Source of the DNA: Marinobacter salsuginis
GTDB taxonomy: Bacteria; Pseudomonadota; Gammaproteobacteria; Pseudomonadales; Oleiphilaceae
Reading direction: 5' to 3'
Assembly: GCF_009617755.1 (NCBI RefSeq)
Contig: NZ_BGZH01000001.1
Location: 1,302,001-1,366,000 of the forward strand
Length of the DNA stretch: 64,000 bases
The position numbers were made by a program, and so were the translations under genes. Numbering within the stretch: position 1 is the first letter of the stretch; the number at the start of each line of letters is the position of its first letter. This document shows positions 46,036-55,815 of this stretch, piece by piece. Below the pieces are notes generated by a model that saw nothing but the letters and a program-made list of their open reading frames with translations, was not told where the DNA came from and made no database searches.

Positions 46036-47901
46036 ATGGGCAACATGCTTCGCATTGGGCCAGTCCTGATCTGGCTCGCAGTCAGCCTGCCAACCCAGGC
46101 CGATACTCCTGCAGATACATCCGAGCTCCATCTTGACCCTGCCTGGCTCACACTGATCCATTACCAGCCCGACACCTTCGGCGATGGCTACACCAGCCAG
46201 GCAGACGACCCGGCCTTTTTTCTCAGCGAAGACGGCAAGCACTCGCCAAAGTCAGAGCTGCAGGCCACTCTGGAGGCAATACAGAAACCCGGCGAGGGTG
46301 ATGACCACGCACGCTGCCAGTTTCCGGCAAGAACCACCTGGCTGCAGCAAGAGCTGAATCTGGCGCTGCCCGAAGTCAGCTGTCCCGGGTATCAGGAATG
46401 GTCTGAGACGCTCAACACCGAAACCGTGACCCTGGTGTTCGCCGCCTCCTACCTGAACAGCCCGTCTTCTATGTTCGGTCACACGTTCCTGCGCCTGGAC
46501 CCGCCCCAGGACGACGAGGAAACCAATCTGCTGCTGGCCAACACGATTTCCTACGCAGCGGATGCTGCCGCTCACGACAGTGAACTACTGTTTGCCTACA
46601 AGGGTATTTTTGGCGGCTATCCCGGAATAACCACCGTCCAGCCCTACTACGAAAAAATACGGCTGTACTCGGACATCGAGCATCGGGACCTGTGGGAGTA
46701 CAAACTGAACCTCACCCAGGAAGAAGTGGACCTGATGATCGCCCACGCCTGGGAAATCAGGGATCGTAACTTTGACTACTATTTCTTCGACGAGAACTGT
46801 GCCTACCGCCTGCTGGCACTGATAGACATCGCGCGCCCCGGCACAGACCTTCTGGGCGAAGTAAGCACTCACGCCATTCCCTCGGACACCGTCCGCTGGG
46901 TAGTGGACAAGGACCTGGTCAGCGATGTGTATTACCGGCCGTCAGCCGCCACCTCCGTGGCCTACAGCCTCTCCACCCTGCCCGACGACCACCAGACCCT
47001 CGCGGCGGCCATTGCCAACGGTTATGTAGACGCCGAAGCCAATGAGGTGAGCTCGCTGCCAGCCGAACAGCGAGCCCATATACTGGACGCCACCTACGAT
47101 TATGTTCGCTATAAAAGCGAGGCCGACGGCTGGCCCCGGGAAATCGCGGCGCCACTCTCCCATGACCTTTTGCGAGAGCGCAGCCAGATCAACAACGTCG
47201 CGCCGCCGGAAGAACCGCCCAAGCCGATTGTGAGGGACGACCAGGGCCACGACACCTTCCGAATGAGCCTCGGGGCAGGCCAACTGGCACACAGGGAATT
47301 CACTCAATTGACCCTGCGCCCGGCCTACCACGACGTGCTCGACCCGCCTGACGGTTACCGAAGCGGTGCCCAGCTCCAGTTCTTGCGACTCGACGCACGC
47401 CTGTATACCGACAACAACGAGCTGCAACTGGAACAGCTCACCGGCGTGGAAATCCGCTCGTTGAGCCCGCGGAACGCCTTTTTCTCGCCACTGTCATGGC
47501 AGGTCGGGTTTGGTGGCCGCCGCACTGACACTGGCAACGACCGGGTTCTTACCCCCTATCTCGAAGGCGGTGCAGGCGGCAGCTGGAGCCTTGGGCATCA
47601 GACCCAGGCGTTTGCCATCGCTACCGCCGACCTGGAAATCGACGACGACCTGCGCCGCGGCTACGATGCTGCCCCGGGCGCTGACATCGGCCTGCTCCAT
47701 CAGAACAACCAGTTCAGCCTGCTAGCCGGTGCCAATACCAAGGCCTGGATCGTCAGCAGCCAGCATCGCCAGGACAAGCTCTACGCGAAAGCCAACTGGC
47801 ACATTGGCCGGGAATTCAGCCTGTTTGCCGAATTCACCCGGGAAGGCCACTACGACAGGTACCAGAGCACATGGCAAGCCGGACTACACGCCTACTTCTG
47901 A
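46036..47901 (+). CDS. DUF4105 / Lnb-like periplasmic or outer-membrane protein
   Basis: 621 residues with an N-terminal signal (LRIGPVLIWLAVSLPTQA). The first two thirds carry the DUF4105 domain, which Pfam relates to the Lnb lipoprotein N-acyltransferase family: NSPSSMFGHTFLRLDPPQ has the conserved His and YYFFDENCAYRLLALIDIAR the conserved Cys, a likely papain-like dyad. The final 200 residues look like antiparallel beta strands (LQFLRLDARLYTDNNELQLE) ending EFTREGHYDRYQSTWQAGLH and a terminal Phe, hinting at an outer-membrane barrel. The lipoprotein-acylation role is a family-based suggestion only. A lipoprotein hydrolase gene overlaps its end. Confidence 0.82.
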   Translation: MGNMLRIGPVLIWLAVSLPTQADTPADTSELHLDPAWLTLIHYQPDTFGDGYTSQADDPAFFLSEDGKHSPKSELQATLEAIQKPGEGDDHARCQFPARTTWLQQELNLALPEVSCPGYQEWSETLNTETVTLVFAASYLNSPSSMFGHTFLRLDPPQDDEETNLLLANTISYAADAAAHDSELLFAYKGIFGGYPGITTVQPYYEKIRLYSDIEHRDLWEYKLNLTQEEVDLMIAHAWEIRDRNFDYYFFDENCAYRLLALIDIARPGTDLLGEVSTHAIPSDTVRWVVDKDLVSDVYYRPSAATSVAYSLSTLPDDHQTLAAAIANGYVDAEANEVSSLPAEQRAHILDATYDYVRYKSEADGWPREIAAPLSHDLLRERSQINNVAPPEEPPKPIVRDDQGHDTFRMSLGAGQLAHREFTQLTLRPAYHDVLDPPDGYRSGAQLQFLRLDARLYTDNNELQLEQLTGVEIRSLSPRNAFFSPLSWQVGFGGRRTDTGNDRVLTPYLEGGAGGSWSLGHQTQAFAIATADLEIDDDLRRGYDAAPGADIGLLHQNNQFSLLAGANTKAWIVSSQHRQDKLYAKANWHIGREFSLFAEFTREGHYDRYQSTWQAGLHAYF

Positions 47902-48749
47902 TCGTCGCCAACGCCCGGATGCCTGGGCTCCTGGCTGCACTTCTTCTGCTTTCCGGCTGCAGCAGCGTCTTCTTCTACCCGGACCGGGTCACCTACATCA
48001 CCCCGGACCGGTTAAACCTCGAGTACGAGGACATCTACCTGGACACCGCCGACGGTGAAACTCTCCACGGCTGGTGGCTCCCTGCAGAAACGCCTGAGAA
48101 TGACGCCAGGGGCACCGTTTACTTCCTCCACGGCAACGCCCAGAACATCAGCAGCCATATCCTGAACGTGGCGTGGTTGCCCGAGAGAGGCTACAACGTC
48201 TTTACCATCGACTATCGGGGCTACGGCCAATCCACCGGCGACCCCGATATCGAAGGTGCCCTGCACGACGTGGAAACCGGCCTGCGCTGGCTGGTTGCAC
48301 AACCGCAAGTCAGTGAACGGCCACTGTACATTCTGGGCCAGAGCCTCGGCGGGGGCCTGGGTATTGCTCTGGCCAGTGAGTGGACCCAGAGGGAGGAACA
48401 GCCCCGGCTGGACGGTGTCATCCTGGACGGTACCTTCTCCGGCTTTCGCAAGATCGCCCGGGAGAAATTGGGTGGATTCTGGCTTACCTGGCCACTCCAG
48501 ATTCCGCTGAGCTGGACTATTCCTGACGACTATGAGGGTGTGGATCATATTCCCAGGATCAGCCCGGTTCCGGTTATGGTAATCCACAGCGTGCGGGACG
48601 GAATTATTCCGTTCCATCATGGCGAAGCACTGTATGAAGCTGCGGAGCAGCCCAGGGAGTTTTTGCAGACGGATACGCCACATGGGGCGACGTTTGTGAT
48701 TCCCAGGTATCGAAAAGAGATGATTCGGTTTATGGAGGGCGGCAAATAA
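47871..48749 (+). CDS. alpha/beta hydrolase lipoprotein
   Basis: 292 residues, starting inside the DUF4105 gene (31-base overlap). This start keeps the arginines before a lipoprotein signal ending ALLLLSGC; a shorter start at 47919 would leave only a 14-residue signal. The hydrolase core has TVYFLHGNAQNISSHI (oxyanion region), DYRGYGQSTGDPD, the nucleophile elbow LGQSLGGGLG with catalytic Ser, VIHSVRDGIIPFHHGE with the Asp, and the final His near TDTPHGATFV. It resembles the YfhR/BEM46-type hydrolases; the substrate is unknown. Confidence 0.87.
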   Translation: MASRTTRLLLIVANARMPGLLAALLLLSGCSSVFFYPDRVTYITPDRLNLEYEDIYLDTADGETLHGWWLPAETPENDARGTVYFLHGNAQNISSHILNVAWLPERGYNVFTIDYRGYGQSTGDPDIEGALHDVETGLRWLVAQPQVSERPLYILGQSLGGGLGIALASEWTQREEQPRLDGVILDGTFSGFRKIAREKLGGFWLTWPLQIPLSWTIPDDYEGVDHIPRISPVPVMVIHSVRDGIIPFHHGEALYEAAEQPREFLQTDTPHGATFVIPRYRKEMIRFMEGGK

Positions 48750-48758
48750 GATCCTGGC

Positions 48759-48793
48759 TTTGTCGGATTACGCCTTCGGCTAATCCGACCTAC
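48759..48793. repeat. GTCGGATTA hairpin repeat, copy 1
   Basis: GTCGGATTA and TAATCCGAC flank CGCCTTCGGC, giving a REP-like hairpin followed by CTAC. The identical 35-base sequence recurs at 48985-49019 in the same orientation. Confidence 0.88.
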
Positions 48794-48822
48794 GGCGTTT
48801 ACCTGTAATGCACGGGCGGGTG

Positions 48823-48916
48823 GTGGGTTTCCCTTTGCAAAAGTGTTGAGGGCCAAGGACGGCCCGAAACAAGCGCACATGGATGTGCTCGTAGCGTCTT
48901 TTGAAAAGGGAAACCC
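48823..48916 (+). repeat. palindromic two-hairpin element, copy 3 (short form)
   Basis: A left arm (48823-48843) and right arm (48898-48916) are inverted repeats with one mismatch, sharing GGGTTTCCCTTT/AAAGGGAAACCC-type sequence unrelated to the arms of the other copies. The 54-base core (48844-48897) matches that of 27800-27853 at nearly every base, including AAGCGCACATGGATGTGCT and GTAGCGT. In the first hairpin GGGCC-AAGGAC-GGCCC the tip differs slightly. The element lies between two GTCGGATTA repeats. Confidence 0.85.
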
Positions 48917-48944
48917 AACAGCCGCTTGCACCCAAGCCAAGAAG

Positions 48945-48987
48945 ATAAAAAAACCCGCCAATCCAGAGGACAGGCGGGTTTTTCTTT
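48945..48987. terminator. bidirectional intrinsic terminator between the hydrolase and pnp
   Basis: AAACCCGCC and GGCGGGTTT form the stem, flanked by A-run on the left and TTTTTCTTT on the right, so it can terminate the rightward hydrolase transcript and the leftward pnp transcript. Confidence 0.85.
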
Positions 48988-49019
48988 GTCGGATTACGCC
49001 TTCGGCTAATCCGACCTAC
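48985..49019. repeat. GTCGGATTA hairpin repeat, copy 2
   Basis: Exact second copy of the 35-base hairpin at 48759-48793, immediately after the terminator and 19 bases before the pnp stop codon region. The pair are direct repeats bracketing about 190 bases that include the palindromic element. Confidence 0.88.
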
Positions 49020-49037
49020 CGTTCAGGGAAAGTTCCC

Positions 49038-51158
49038 TTAGGCAGAGAAATCGGTCGGCTGATCGCCTTCCTTGATTTCCTTCATGGACAGCTTCACGCG
49101 ACCACGGTTGTCCACATCCAGCACCTTCACCAGAACTTCCTGACCTTCGCTCAGCTCGTCAGTCACGTTCTCGATGCGGCGATCAGAGATCTGGGAAATG
49201 TGCACCAGACCATCCTTGCCAGGAAGGATGTTAACAAAGGCACCGAAGTCCACAATGCGCTCAACGCGGCCCTTATAGATAGCACCCACTTCGATCTCGG
49301 CCGTGATTTCCTTGACCCGGTTCACCGCCGCCTGGGCAGCTTCCTGGTTGTCGGCGTAGATCTTCACGTTGCCGTCATCATCCAGATCGATGGAAGCACC
49401 GGTCTCGTCACAGATCGCACGGATAGTAGAGCCGCCCTTACCGATAACGTCGCGGATCTTCTCCGGGTTGATCTTGATGGTGGTGATGCTCGGAGCGCGG
49501 GCAGACAGCTCGGCACGCGGGGTAGCGATAACCTTGTTCATCTCGCCAAGGATGTGCAGACGCGCTGCGTGAGCCTGCTCAAGCGCGATCTCCATGATCT
49601 CATCAGTGATGCCGTTGATCTTGATATCCATCTGCAGGGCAGTGACGCCCTCCTGGGTACCGGCAACCTTGAAGTCCATGTCACCCAGGTGATCCTCGTC
49701 ACCCAGGATGTCGGTCAGAACCGCAAACTTGTCGCCTTCCTTGACCAGACCCATGGCGATACCGGCAACCGGTGCCTTGATAGGTACGCCCGCGTCCATC
49801 AGTGCCAGGCTGGAACCACAGACCGAGGCCATGGAGCTGGAACCGTTGGACTCGGTGATCTCGGAAACCGCACGGATGGCGTACGGGAATTCTTCCAGGG
49901 TCGGCATGACCGCCAGAACACCACGCTTGGCCAGACGACCGTGGCCCACTTCGCGGCGGCCCGGTGAGCCAACACGACCAGCTTCACCCACGGAGTACGG
50001 AGGGAAGTTGTAGTGGAACAGGAACGGATCCTTGCGTTCACCTTCCAGGGCATCGATGATCTGCACATCGCGGGACGTACCCAGTGTGGTGGTCACGATG
50101 GCCTGGGTCTCGCCACGGGTAAACAGGGCGGAGCCGTGAACGCTGGGCAGAACGCCCACTTCGATTTCGATCGGACGGACAGTCTTGTTGTCACGACCGT
50201 CGATCCGGGGCTTGCCATCGATAACCTGCTGGCGAACCACGCTCTTCTCGATCTTGCCGAAGTACTTTTTGACTTCGTCTTCGGAAGGCTGACCTTCCTC
50301 TTCACCGGCCAGTTTTTCAACTGCAGCGGCTTTCACCTCGCCCAGACGCTCATAGCGGGCCATCTTGTCACGGATACCGTAGGCTTCCTCAATGGCACCG
50401 GCGAACTCGGCCTTGATGGCATTCAGCAGTTCGGTGTTTTCCGGCTCCGGCTGCCAGTCCCAACGGGGCTTGCCAATCTCAGCAGCGAATTCCTTGATAG
50501 CGGCAACCGCTGTCTGCATTTCCTGGTGGCCATAGAGCACACCGCCCAGCATCTGGTCTTCGGTCAGGCCCTTGGCTTCGGACTCAACCATCAGCACCGC
50601 GTCTTCCGTACCGGCTACGACCATGTCCAGCAGGGAGGTTTCCAACTCTTCGAAGGTCGGGTTCAGGAAGTAACCGCGCTCGTTGGTGTAACCCACGCGG
50701 GATGCGCCGATGGGACCATCGAAGGGAATACCTGAAATGGCCAGGGCCGCAGACGCAGCCAGCATCGCGGCAATATCCGGATCCTGGTTCTTGCTGGAGG
50801 ACATGACCGTGGTGATGACCTGGACTTCGTTCATGAAGCCGTTCGGGAACAGCGGACGAATCGGACGGTCGATCAGGCGGGAAGTCAGGGTTTCCTTCTC
50901 GGAAGGACGACCTTCGCGCTTGAAGAAACCACCCGGGATTTTGCCCACGGCGTAGGTCTTCTCGAAGTAGTTAACGGTCAGCGGGAAGAACGGCTGGCCT
51001 GGCTTGGCTTCTTTCGCGCCGACAACGGTACCGAGAACGGAAATGTCATCGACGGTTACCAGTACGGAACCGGTTGCCTGACGAGCAATACGGCCGGTTT
51101 CCAGAGTGACGGTCTTGCCGCCCAGCTCAAATGATTTCTTGAAAGGTTTCAGATCCAC
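49038..51158 (-). CDS. pnp: polyribonucleotide nucleotidyltransferase (PNPase)
   Basis: 706 residues from a GTG at 51158; AGGAG lies six bases before it and the family begins here ([17 protein letters not shown]), whereas the longer open frame reads into the leader. PNPase degrades RNA phosphorolytically and is a degradosome component. Two RNase PH domains are joined by a helical linker ([40 protein letters not shown]), followed by a KH domain ([18 protein letters not shown]) and an S1 domain ([20 protein letters not shown]). It follows rpsO after a leader with a long hairpin, the classic autoregulated arrangement. Confidence 0.96.
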   Translation of the reverse strand: MDLKPFKKSFELGGKTVTLETGRIARQATGSVLVTVDDISVLGTVVGAKEAKPGQPFFPLTVNYFEKTYAVGKIPGGFFKREGRPSEKETLTSRLIDRPIRPLFPNGFMNEVQVITTVMSSSKNQDPDIAAMLAASAALAISGIPFDGPIGASRVGYTNERGYFLNPTFEELETSLLDMVVAGTEDAVLMVESEAKGLTEDQMLGGVLYGHQEMQTAVAAIKEFAAEIGKPRWDWQPEPENTELLNAIKAEFAGAIEEAYGIRDKMARYERLGEVKAAAVEKLAGEEEGQPSEDEVKKYFGKIEKSVVRQQVIDGKPRIDGRDNKTVRPIEIEVGVLPSVHGSALFTRGETQAIVTTTLGTSRDVQIIDALEGERKDPFLFHYNFPPYSVGEAGRVGSPGRREVGHGRLAKRGVLAVMPTLEEFPYAIRAVSEITESNGSSSMASVCGSSLALMDAGVPIKAPVAGIAMGLVKEGDKFAVLTDILGDEDHLGDMDFKVAGTQEGVTALQMDIKINGITDEIMEIALEQAHAARLHILGEMNKVIATPRAELSARAPSITTIKINPEKIRDVIGKGGSTIRAICDETGASIDLDDDGNVKIYADNQEAAQAAVNRVKEITAEIEVGAIYKGRVERIVDFGAFVNILPGKDGLVHISQISDRRIENVTDELSEGQEVLVKVLDVDNRGRVKLSMKEIKEGDQPTDFSA

Positions 51159-51510
51159 AAAAAACTCCTGGTCTATCTGGTCCAGATTGATTCGTTCCGG
51201 GCGCCCCTGCGCTCGAAACCATAGTCCTGCAGATGATGTGCTGTGGTCTGAAGAGCAACCCGTCTGAAAGCTAACAGGCTGTTGCAAAACCCCGGTCTGG
51301 GAGGCGGCAGTTCCAGAGGCCGCCGGGCCCGGGCTTTTCAACAACCTGCTATCAATTTCGGCTTTCCATTACGACAGGGAATCCTTCGAACACACAGACA
51401 ATCCAACTGCAGCGGGAGAAAAACACAACCAGCAGACCCCACAATGGGCCTGCTGGTTGACGGCTACCACCGGACAAGCCGGCGCAGCCCTCAGGTCGTA
51501 GAGACCCGGA
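51159..51510 (-). promoter_or_regulatory. pnp leader with long hairpin (probable RNase III/PNPase autoregulatory site)
   Basis: This 352-base spacer holds no gene. A long, slightly bulged stem pairs 51273-51295 with 51329-51350, with an inner GGCGGC/GCCGCC stem. In enterobacteria an analogous leader hairpin is cut by RNase III and lets PNPase repress its own mRNA; the position here suggests the same, but sequence conservation was not testable. Confidence 0.55.
51413..51459 (-). terminator. rpsO intrinsic terminator
   Basis: On the minus strand CAACCAGCAG-N14-CTGCTGGTTG is a perfect ten-pair stem followed by TGTTTTTCT, 52 bases after the rpsO stop codon. It should partly separate rpsO from pnp. 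Confidence 0.85.
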
Positions 51511-51780
51511 TTAGCGACGCAGACCCAGACGCTGGATGAGCTCCAGGTAACGGTCGGCGTTCTTGCGCTTGAGGTAGTCCAGCAGCTTACGACGCTGGTT
51601 AACCATCCGGATCAGGCCACGGCGGGAATGGTGATCCTGCTTGTTGGCCTTGAAGTGATCCTGCAGCTTGTTGATGTTGGCGCTCAGCAGAGCTACCTGA
51701 ACCTCAGGGGAACCGGTATCGCCATCACCTTGCTGAAAATCCTTAACGATCTGTGCTTTCTCGTTGGCAGAAAGTGCCAT
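51511..51780 (-). CDS. rpsO: 30S ribosomal protein S15
   Basis: 89 residues, the exact S15 length, entirely alpha-helical. It begins [20 protein letters not shown] and contains the rRNA-binding signature [20 protein letters not shown] and the end [17 protein letters not shown]15 binds the central domain of 16S rRNA and nucleates platform assembly. It lies between truB and pnp as in most gammaproteobacteria, and ends in a strong terminator. Confidence 0.97.
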   Translation of the reverse strand: MALSANEKAQIVKDFQQGDGDTGSPEVQVALLSANINKLQDHFKANKQDHHSRRGLIRMVNQRRKLLDYLKRKNADRYLELIQRLGLRR

Positions 51781-51858
51781 AACTCACCTCATTGTTTGCG
51801 ATGCTTTCGAATACGGCCGAACCGCGCATCTCTACAGCCCGGCTAAACAGCGATGCGC

Positions 51859-52800
51859 CTAACGCTTTCCGCTGTTCTTCACCAGTCGGCGCGGGACCAG
51901 ATTGGTCTGCTCGCCTTCCGGGAATGCTTCTGCCAGTCCCACAAAGCCTTCGTTTGCGCTCTCGCTTGCATAGAGACGCACGAAGCCTTCGTAAGCCTGA
52001 CCCGGTATTCTAACCGGTTGTCCGTTCAAGATCGATACCAGCGCCTGCCCCGCCAGACGGTGCTCGGGGAACATCGACAGAGCGGCATCCGGTGCCACCA
52101 GGAGACCATCGAGGCTCTCACCCCGTTCACGCATCGCCTCGAGATCACTGACGGCATGGGCATTGGCCAGGGTAAACCCTGACGCCATGGTGCGGCGCAA
52201 TGCAGTCACATGGGCACCGCAACCGAGAGCTTCACCGATATCCTCAACCAGTGAGCGAATGTACGTACCCTTGGTGCAGCTGACCGCGATATCCAGTTCG
52301 TTCTCACGAATGTCCAGCAGCGTCAGTTCGTAGATGGTCACCGGCCTTGCCGGACGCTCAACCTCGATACCCTCGCGGGCATATTCGTAGAGGGGACGCC
52401 CCTTGTGCTTGAGCGCCGAATACATGGAGGGAACTTGCTGGATATCACCCCGGAAGCCATCCAGTACCGGCTCAAGCAAGTCTGCGGTCAGACCGTCTGG
52501 TACAGGCTTTTCGGCAACGACCGCGCCCGCGCTGTCACCGGTTTCGGTTCGGATTCCGAGCCGGGCGGTGGCAATGTAGGCCTTGTCGCTGTCGAGCATC
52601 ATCTGGGAGAACTTGGTGGCCTCACCGAAGCATAGCGGCAGAACGCCGGTCGCCAGGGGGTCAAGGGCGCCGGTATGGCCGGCCTTGGCCGCCCCGAACA
52701 GGCGCTTGACCTGCTGCAGAATGCCGTTGGAGGTCACACCCTGCGGCTTGTCGATAACCAGAATACCGTTGACGTCACGGCCTTTGCGTCTGCGGCTCAA
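51859..52800 (-). CDS. truB: tRNA pseudouridine-55 synthase TruB
   Basis: 313 residues from a TTG start at 52800. The start overlaps the rbfA stop as TTGA, and the family begins just here ([20 protein letters not shown]), so translation is coupled to rbfA. TruB makes pseudouridine 55 in the T loop of all elongator tRNAs. The catalytic Asp is in [19 protein letters not shown]; the Tyr-containing [13 protein letters not shown] strand and a C-terminal PUA-like domain ([20 protein letters not shown]) follow. Confidence 0.95.
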   Translation of the reverse strand: MSRRRKGRDVNGILVIDKPQGVTSNGILQQVKRLFGAAKAGHTGALDPLATGVLPLCFGEATKFSQMMLDSDKAYIATARLGIRTETGDSAGAVVAEKPVPDGLTADLLEPVLDGFRGDIQQVPSMYSALKHKGRPLYEYAREGIEVERPARPVTIYELTLLDIRENELDIAVSCTKGTYIRSLVEDIGEALGCGAHVTALRRTMASGFTLANAHAVSDLEAMRERGESLDGLLVAPDAALSMFPEHRLAGQALVSILNGQPVRIPGQAYEGFVRLYASESANEGFVGLAEAFPEGEQTNLVPRRLVKNSGKR

Positions 52801-53222
52801 GCGTTACGCTCCGGATCATCCTGGTCGTCCTCTTCATTCCGTTGCACGGCCGGCTTGTCGCCAACTGCTTCGCGAATGAGGCTGTCCATCTTGCGGCTGT
52901 AACCCTGCAGCGTGTCGAAGTGGAACCGCAGCTGGGGTACGACCCTCAGCTTCATCGCGCGACCTACCTGGCCCCGCAAAAAGCCCGAGGCCTTGTTCAG
53001 CACCGCAATCGATTCCTTGACCTCCGGAGACTCCTCCGTCAGTTCCTCGGTGGAAAGCAGGGACACATAAATATCGGCGTAGCCAAGGTCACGACTGACC
53101 TTGACCGCGTTTACCGTGACCATGCCCACCCGCGGGTCTTTGACCTCCCGCTGGATGAGCTGGGCCAGTTCCCGTTGCATCTGATCGCCGATGCGATCAA
53201 TACGACTGAACTCTCTTGGCAT
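52797..53222 (-). CDS. rbfA: 30S ribosome-binding factor RbfA
   Basis: 141 residues from the ATG at 53222, which has AAGGA nine bases upstream; a longer reading adds 15 residues of non-family sequence. The KH-like core is visible ([60 protein letters not shown]), followed by an acidic tail ([14 protein letters not shown]). RbfA helps mature the 5' end of 16S rRNA on the 30S subunit. It lies 25 bases after infB and overlaps truB. Confidence 0.95.
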   Translation of the reverse strand: MPREFSRIDRIGDQMQRELAQLIQREVKDPRVGMVTVNAVKVSRDLGYADIYVSLLSTEELTEESPEVKESIAVLNKASGFLRGQVGRAMKLRVVPQLRFHFDTLQGYSRKMDSLIREAVGDKPAVQRNEEDDQDDPERNA

Positions 53223-53247
53223 CAGGTTTCCTTCAAAATCGGGCGCA

Positions 53248-55797
53248 TCAGGCGCCGGTGGACTCAAGCTTGCGCTCGACCCGGACGCGATCGAAGACCT
53301 CGATCTGGTCGCCGACTTTTACGTCGTAACCCTTAACGCCAATACCGCATTCCATGCCGTTACGGACTTCAGGCACGTCGTCCTTGAAGCGGCGCAGGGA
53401 TTCCAGCTCGCCTTCAAAGATAACCACGTTGTCCCGCAGAACCCGGATCGGCTTGTTACGGTAAACGGTACCTTCAGTAACCATACAACCGGCCACCTGA
53501 CCGAACTTCGGCGAACGGAACACGTCACGGACATCGGCAATACCAACGATGTCTTCGCGGAATTCCGGAGCCAGCATACCGGTCAGAGCTGCTTTCACAT
53601 CATCAATCAGGTTGTAGATGATGCTGTAGTAGCGCAGATCCAGACCTTCCTGCTCCACCAGGCGCTTGGAAGCACTGTCGGCACGCACGTTGAAGCCGAA
53701 GATAACCGCGTTGGTTGCCATGGCCAGGCTGACGTCGGTCTCGGCAATGCCACCCACACCGGACGATACGATCTTCACCTGGACCTCGTCGTTACCGAGA
53801 TCCTGCAGGGCCTTGGTGATGGCTTCCAGAGAACCACGAACGTCGGTCTTGAGCACCACATTGAGGGTTTTGACCTCGTCTTTGCCCATGTTCTCGAACA
53901 GGTTCTCGAGTTTGGCCGCCTGCTGACGCTGCAGACGCTGCTCCCGCTCGCGGCTCTGGCGGAATTCAGCCAGCTCTTTGGCCTTCTTCTCGTCGGCAAC
54001 GGCGAAGAACTCGTCACCGGCATCCGGTGTACCGTTCAAACCAAGGATCTCGACCGGAATCGACGGGCCTGCTTCCTTGACCTGCTTGCCAGCTTCATCG
54101 GTCATCGCCCGGACCTTACCGAAGTAGGAGCCGGCCACAACCATGTCGCCCTGACGCAGGGTACCGTTCTGAACCAGTACGGTTGCCACGGAACCACGTC
54201 CACGCTCGAGACTGGATTCAACAACCACACCCTTGGCAGGCGCATCAGTGGCTGCCTCAAGTTCCAGTACTTCCGCCTGGAGCAACAGTGCTTCAAGCAG
54301 GTCTTCGATACCCTCACCGGTGTGCGCGGAAACTGGCACGAACTGGACATCACCGCCCCAGTCTTCCGGAATCACTTCCATACCGGCCAGCTCAGTCTTG
54401 ACGCGATCGGGATCGGCTTCTTCCTTGTCCATCTTGTTGATGGCGACGACGATCGGAACGCCGGCAGAGCGCGCGTGATCAACCGCTTCCTTGGTCTGGG
54501 GCATGACGCCATCATCGGCGGCAACCACCAGAACCACGATGTCAGTACACTGCGCACCGCGGGCACGCATGGCAGTAAAGGCCGCGTGGCCCGGGGTATC
54601 CAGGAAGGACACCATGCCGTGATCGGTTTCCACGTGATAGGCACCGATGTGCTGAGTAATGCCACCGGACTCCCCAGAGGCCACCTTGGTACGGCGGATG
54701 TAATCCAGCAGGGAGGTCTTACCGTGGTCAACGTGACCCATCACGCTCACAACCGGAGCACGCTTGGTTTTTTCGCCACCTTCGAAGGAGAACTCGCTCA
54801 GAACCTCTTCCTCGAACGCGTCTTCACTGACCGTCTTGGCTTTATGGCCCAGCTCCTCGGTCACCAGAACCGCAGTTTCCTGGTCCAATGCCTGGTTGAT
54901 GGTGGCCATGACGCCCAAGCCCATCAGGGTCTTGATGACATCCGCCGACTTGACCGCCATACGCTGGGCAAGGTCACCGACAGAAATCGTTTCTGGAATC
55001 TCTACTTCTCTGACCATTGGTTTGGTCGGCCTCTCGAAGCCATGACGCTTCTCTTTGGGTTTCTTTTTCGCACGCAGCGGCTTACGCAGCGTGGTCTCTT
55101 CCTCGTCCTCGGAGATAACCAGCGGCTCTTCCACCGGGCGGCTGCGAGGACCACGATGGCCAGCCTGCTTCTTCTTAGGCTTGCCCTCTTCAATCTCGTC
55201 GCCGCGCTCGCGAACTTTCTCTTTCTTTTTCTTCGGCTTGCGATCCTTGCCTTCGCCCTCGGGCGGCGGCATCGGCATGTCTTCCGGAGCGGGAACCGGC
55301 TCGGGCTCAGGCTCGGGCTCTTTCTTCGGCTCTGGTTTTTCTGCCTGTTCCGGCTGCTCGGATGTTGCTGCCTCGGCCGGCTTCTCTGCCTCAGGCTGCG
55401 ACGCCTGCTCGGCTGCTACCTTTGGCGCTTCTTCAACCGGTGGTTGCTCCGGCTGCTGCTCTGTTACCGGCTCTTCCGGTTTCGGTGCTTCAGCCTCAGG
55501 CTGCAATTCAGCCCGTTTGATGTAGGTACGGCGCTTGCGAACCTCAACATTGACGGTCTTTGCCTTGCCGGCCTTGAGCGTGGTGGTGGTCTTACGCTTC
55601 AGGGTAATCTTGCGCGGCTCGGCGTCTGCCTCACCGTGAGTTTTTCTCAAATAGGCCAGCAACTGCTGCTTCTCATCGCTGGAGACAGAATCATTCTCGG
55701 AGCGAGCTTTCAGGCCAGCCTCCACAATCTGCTTCAGCAAACGATCCACGGGAGCGCCTACATCTTCGGCCAGTTGTTTTACCGTTACTTCAGCCAT
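53248..55797 (-). CDS. infB: translation initiation factor IF-2
   Basis: 849 residues. An N-terminal IF2 module ([20 protein letters not shown]) is followed by a long low-complexity region rich in Glu, Pro, Ala and Lys (about residues 90-260). The GTPase domain carries [31 protein letters not shown] and [13 protein letters not shown]-terminal domains bind fMet-tRNA. IF-2 places initiator tRNA on the 30S subunit and promotes subunit joining. It lies 18 bases after nusA in the conserved rimP-nusA-infB operon. Confidence 0.97.
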   Translation of the reverse strand: MAEVTVKQLAEDVGAPVDRLLKQIVEAGLKARSENDSVSSDEKQQLLAYLRKTHGEADAEPRKITLKRKTTTTLKAGKAKTVNVEVRKRRTYIKRAELQPEAEAPKPEEPVTEQQPEQPPVEEAPKVAAEQASQPEAEKPAEAATSEQPEQAEKPEPKKEPEPEPEPVPAPEDMPMPPPEGEGKDRKPKKKKEKVRERGDEIEEGKPKKKQAGHRGPRSRPVEEPLVISEDEEETTLRKPLRAKKKPKEKRHGFERPTKPMVREVEIPETISVGDLAQRMAVKSADVIKTLMGLGVMATINQALDQETAVLVTEELGHKAKTVSEDAFEEEVLSEFSFEGGEKTKRAPVVSVMGHVDHGKTSLLDYIRRTKVASGESGGITQHIGAYHVETDHGMVSFLDTPGHAAFTAMRARGAQCTDIVVLVVAADDGVMPQTKEAVDHARSAGVPIVVAINKMDKEEADPDRVKTELAGMEVIPEDWGGDVQFVPVSAHTGEGIEDLLEALLLQAEVLELEAATDAPAKGVVVESSLERGRGSVATVLVQNGTLRQGDMVVAGSYFGKVRAMTDEAGKQVKEAGPSIPVEILGLNGTPDAGDEFFAVADEKKAKELAEFRQSREREQRLQRQQAAKLENLFENMGKDEVKTLNVVLKTDVRGSLEAITKALQDLGNDEVQVKIVSSGVGGIAETDVSLAMATNAVIFGFNVRADSASKRLVEQEGLDLRYYSIIYNLIDDVKAALTGMLAPEFREDIVGIADVRDVFRSPKFGQVAGCMVTEGTVYRNKPIRVLRDNVVIFEGELESLRRFKDDVPEVRNGMECGIGVKGYDVKVGDQIEVFDRVRVERKLESTGA

Positions 55798-55815
55798 ACT
55801 GGTCCTCCTCCCGAA

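Noticed and set aside
48843..49967. Open frame starting in the palindromic element and running opposite pnp
   Set aside because: Its start lies in a repeat and the rest is antisense to pnp; no family resemblance. The repeated peptide-like stretch in such frames comes from the repeat element.
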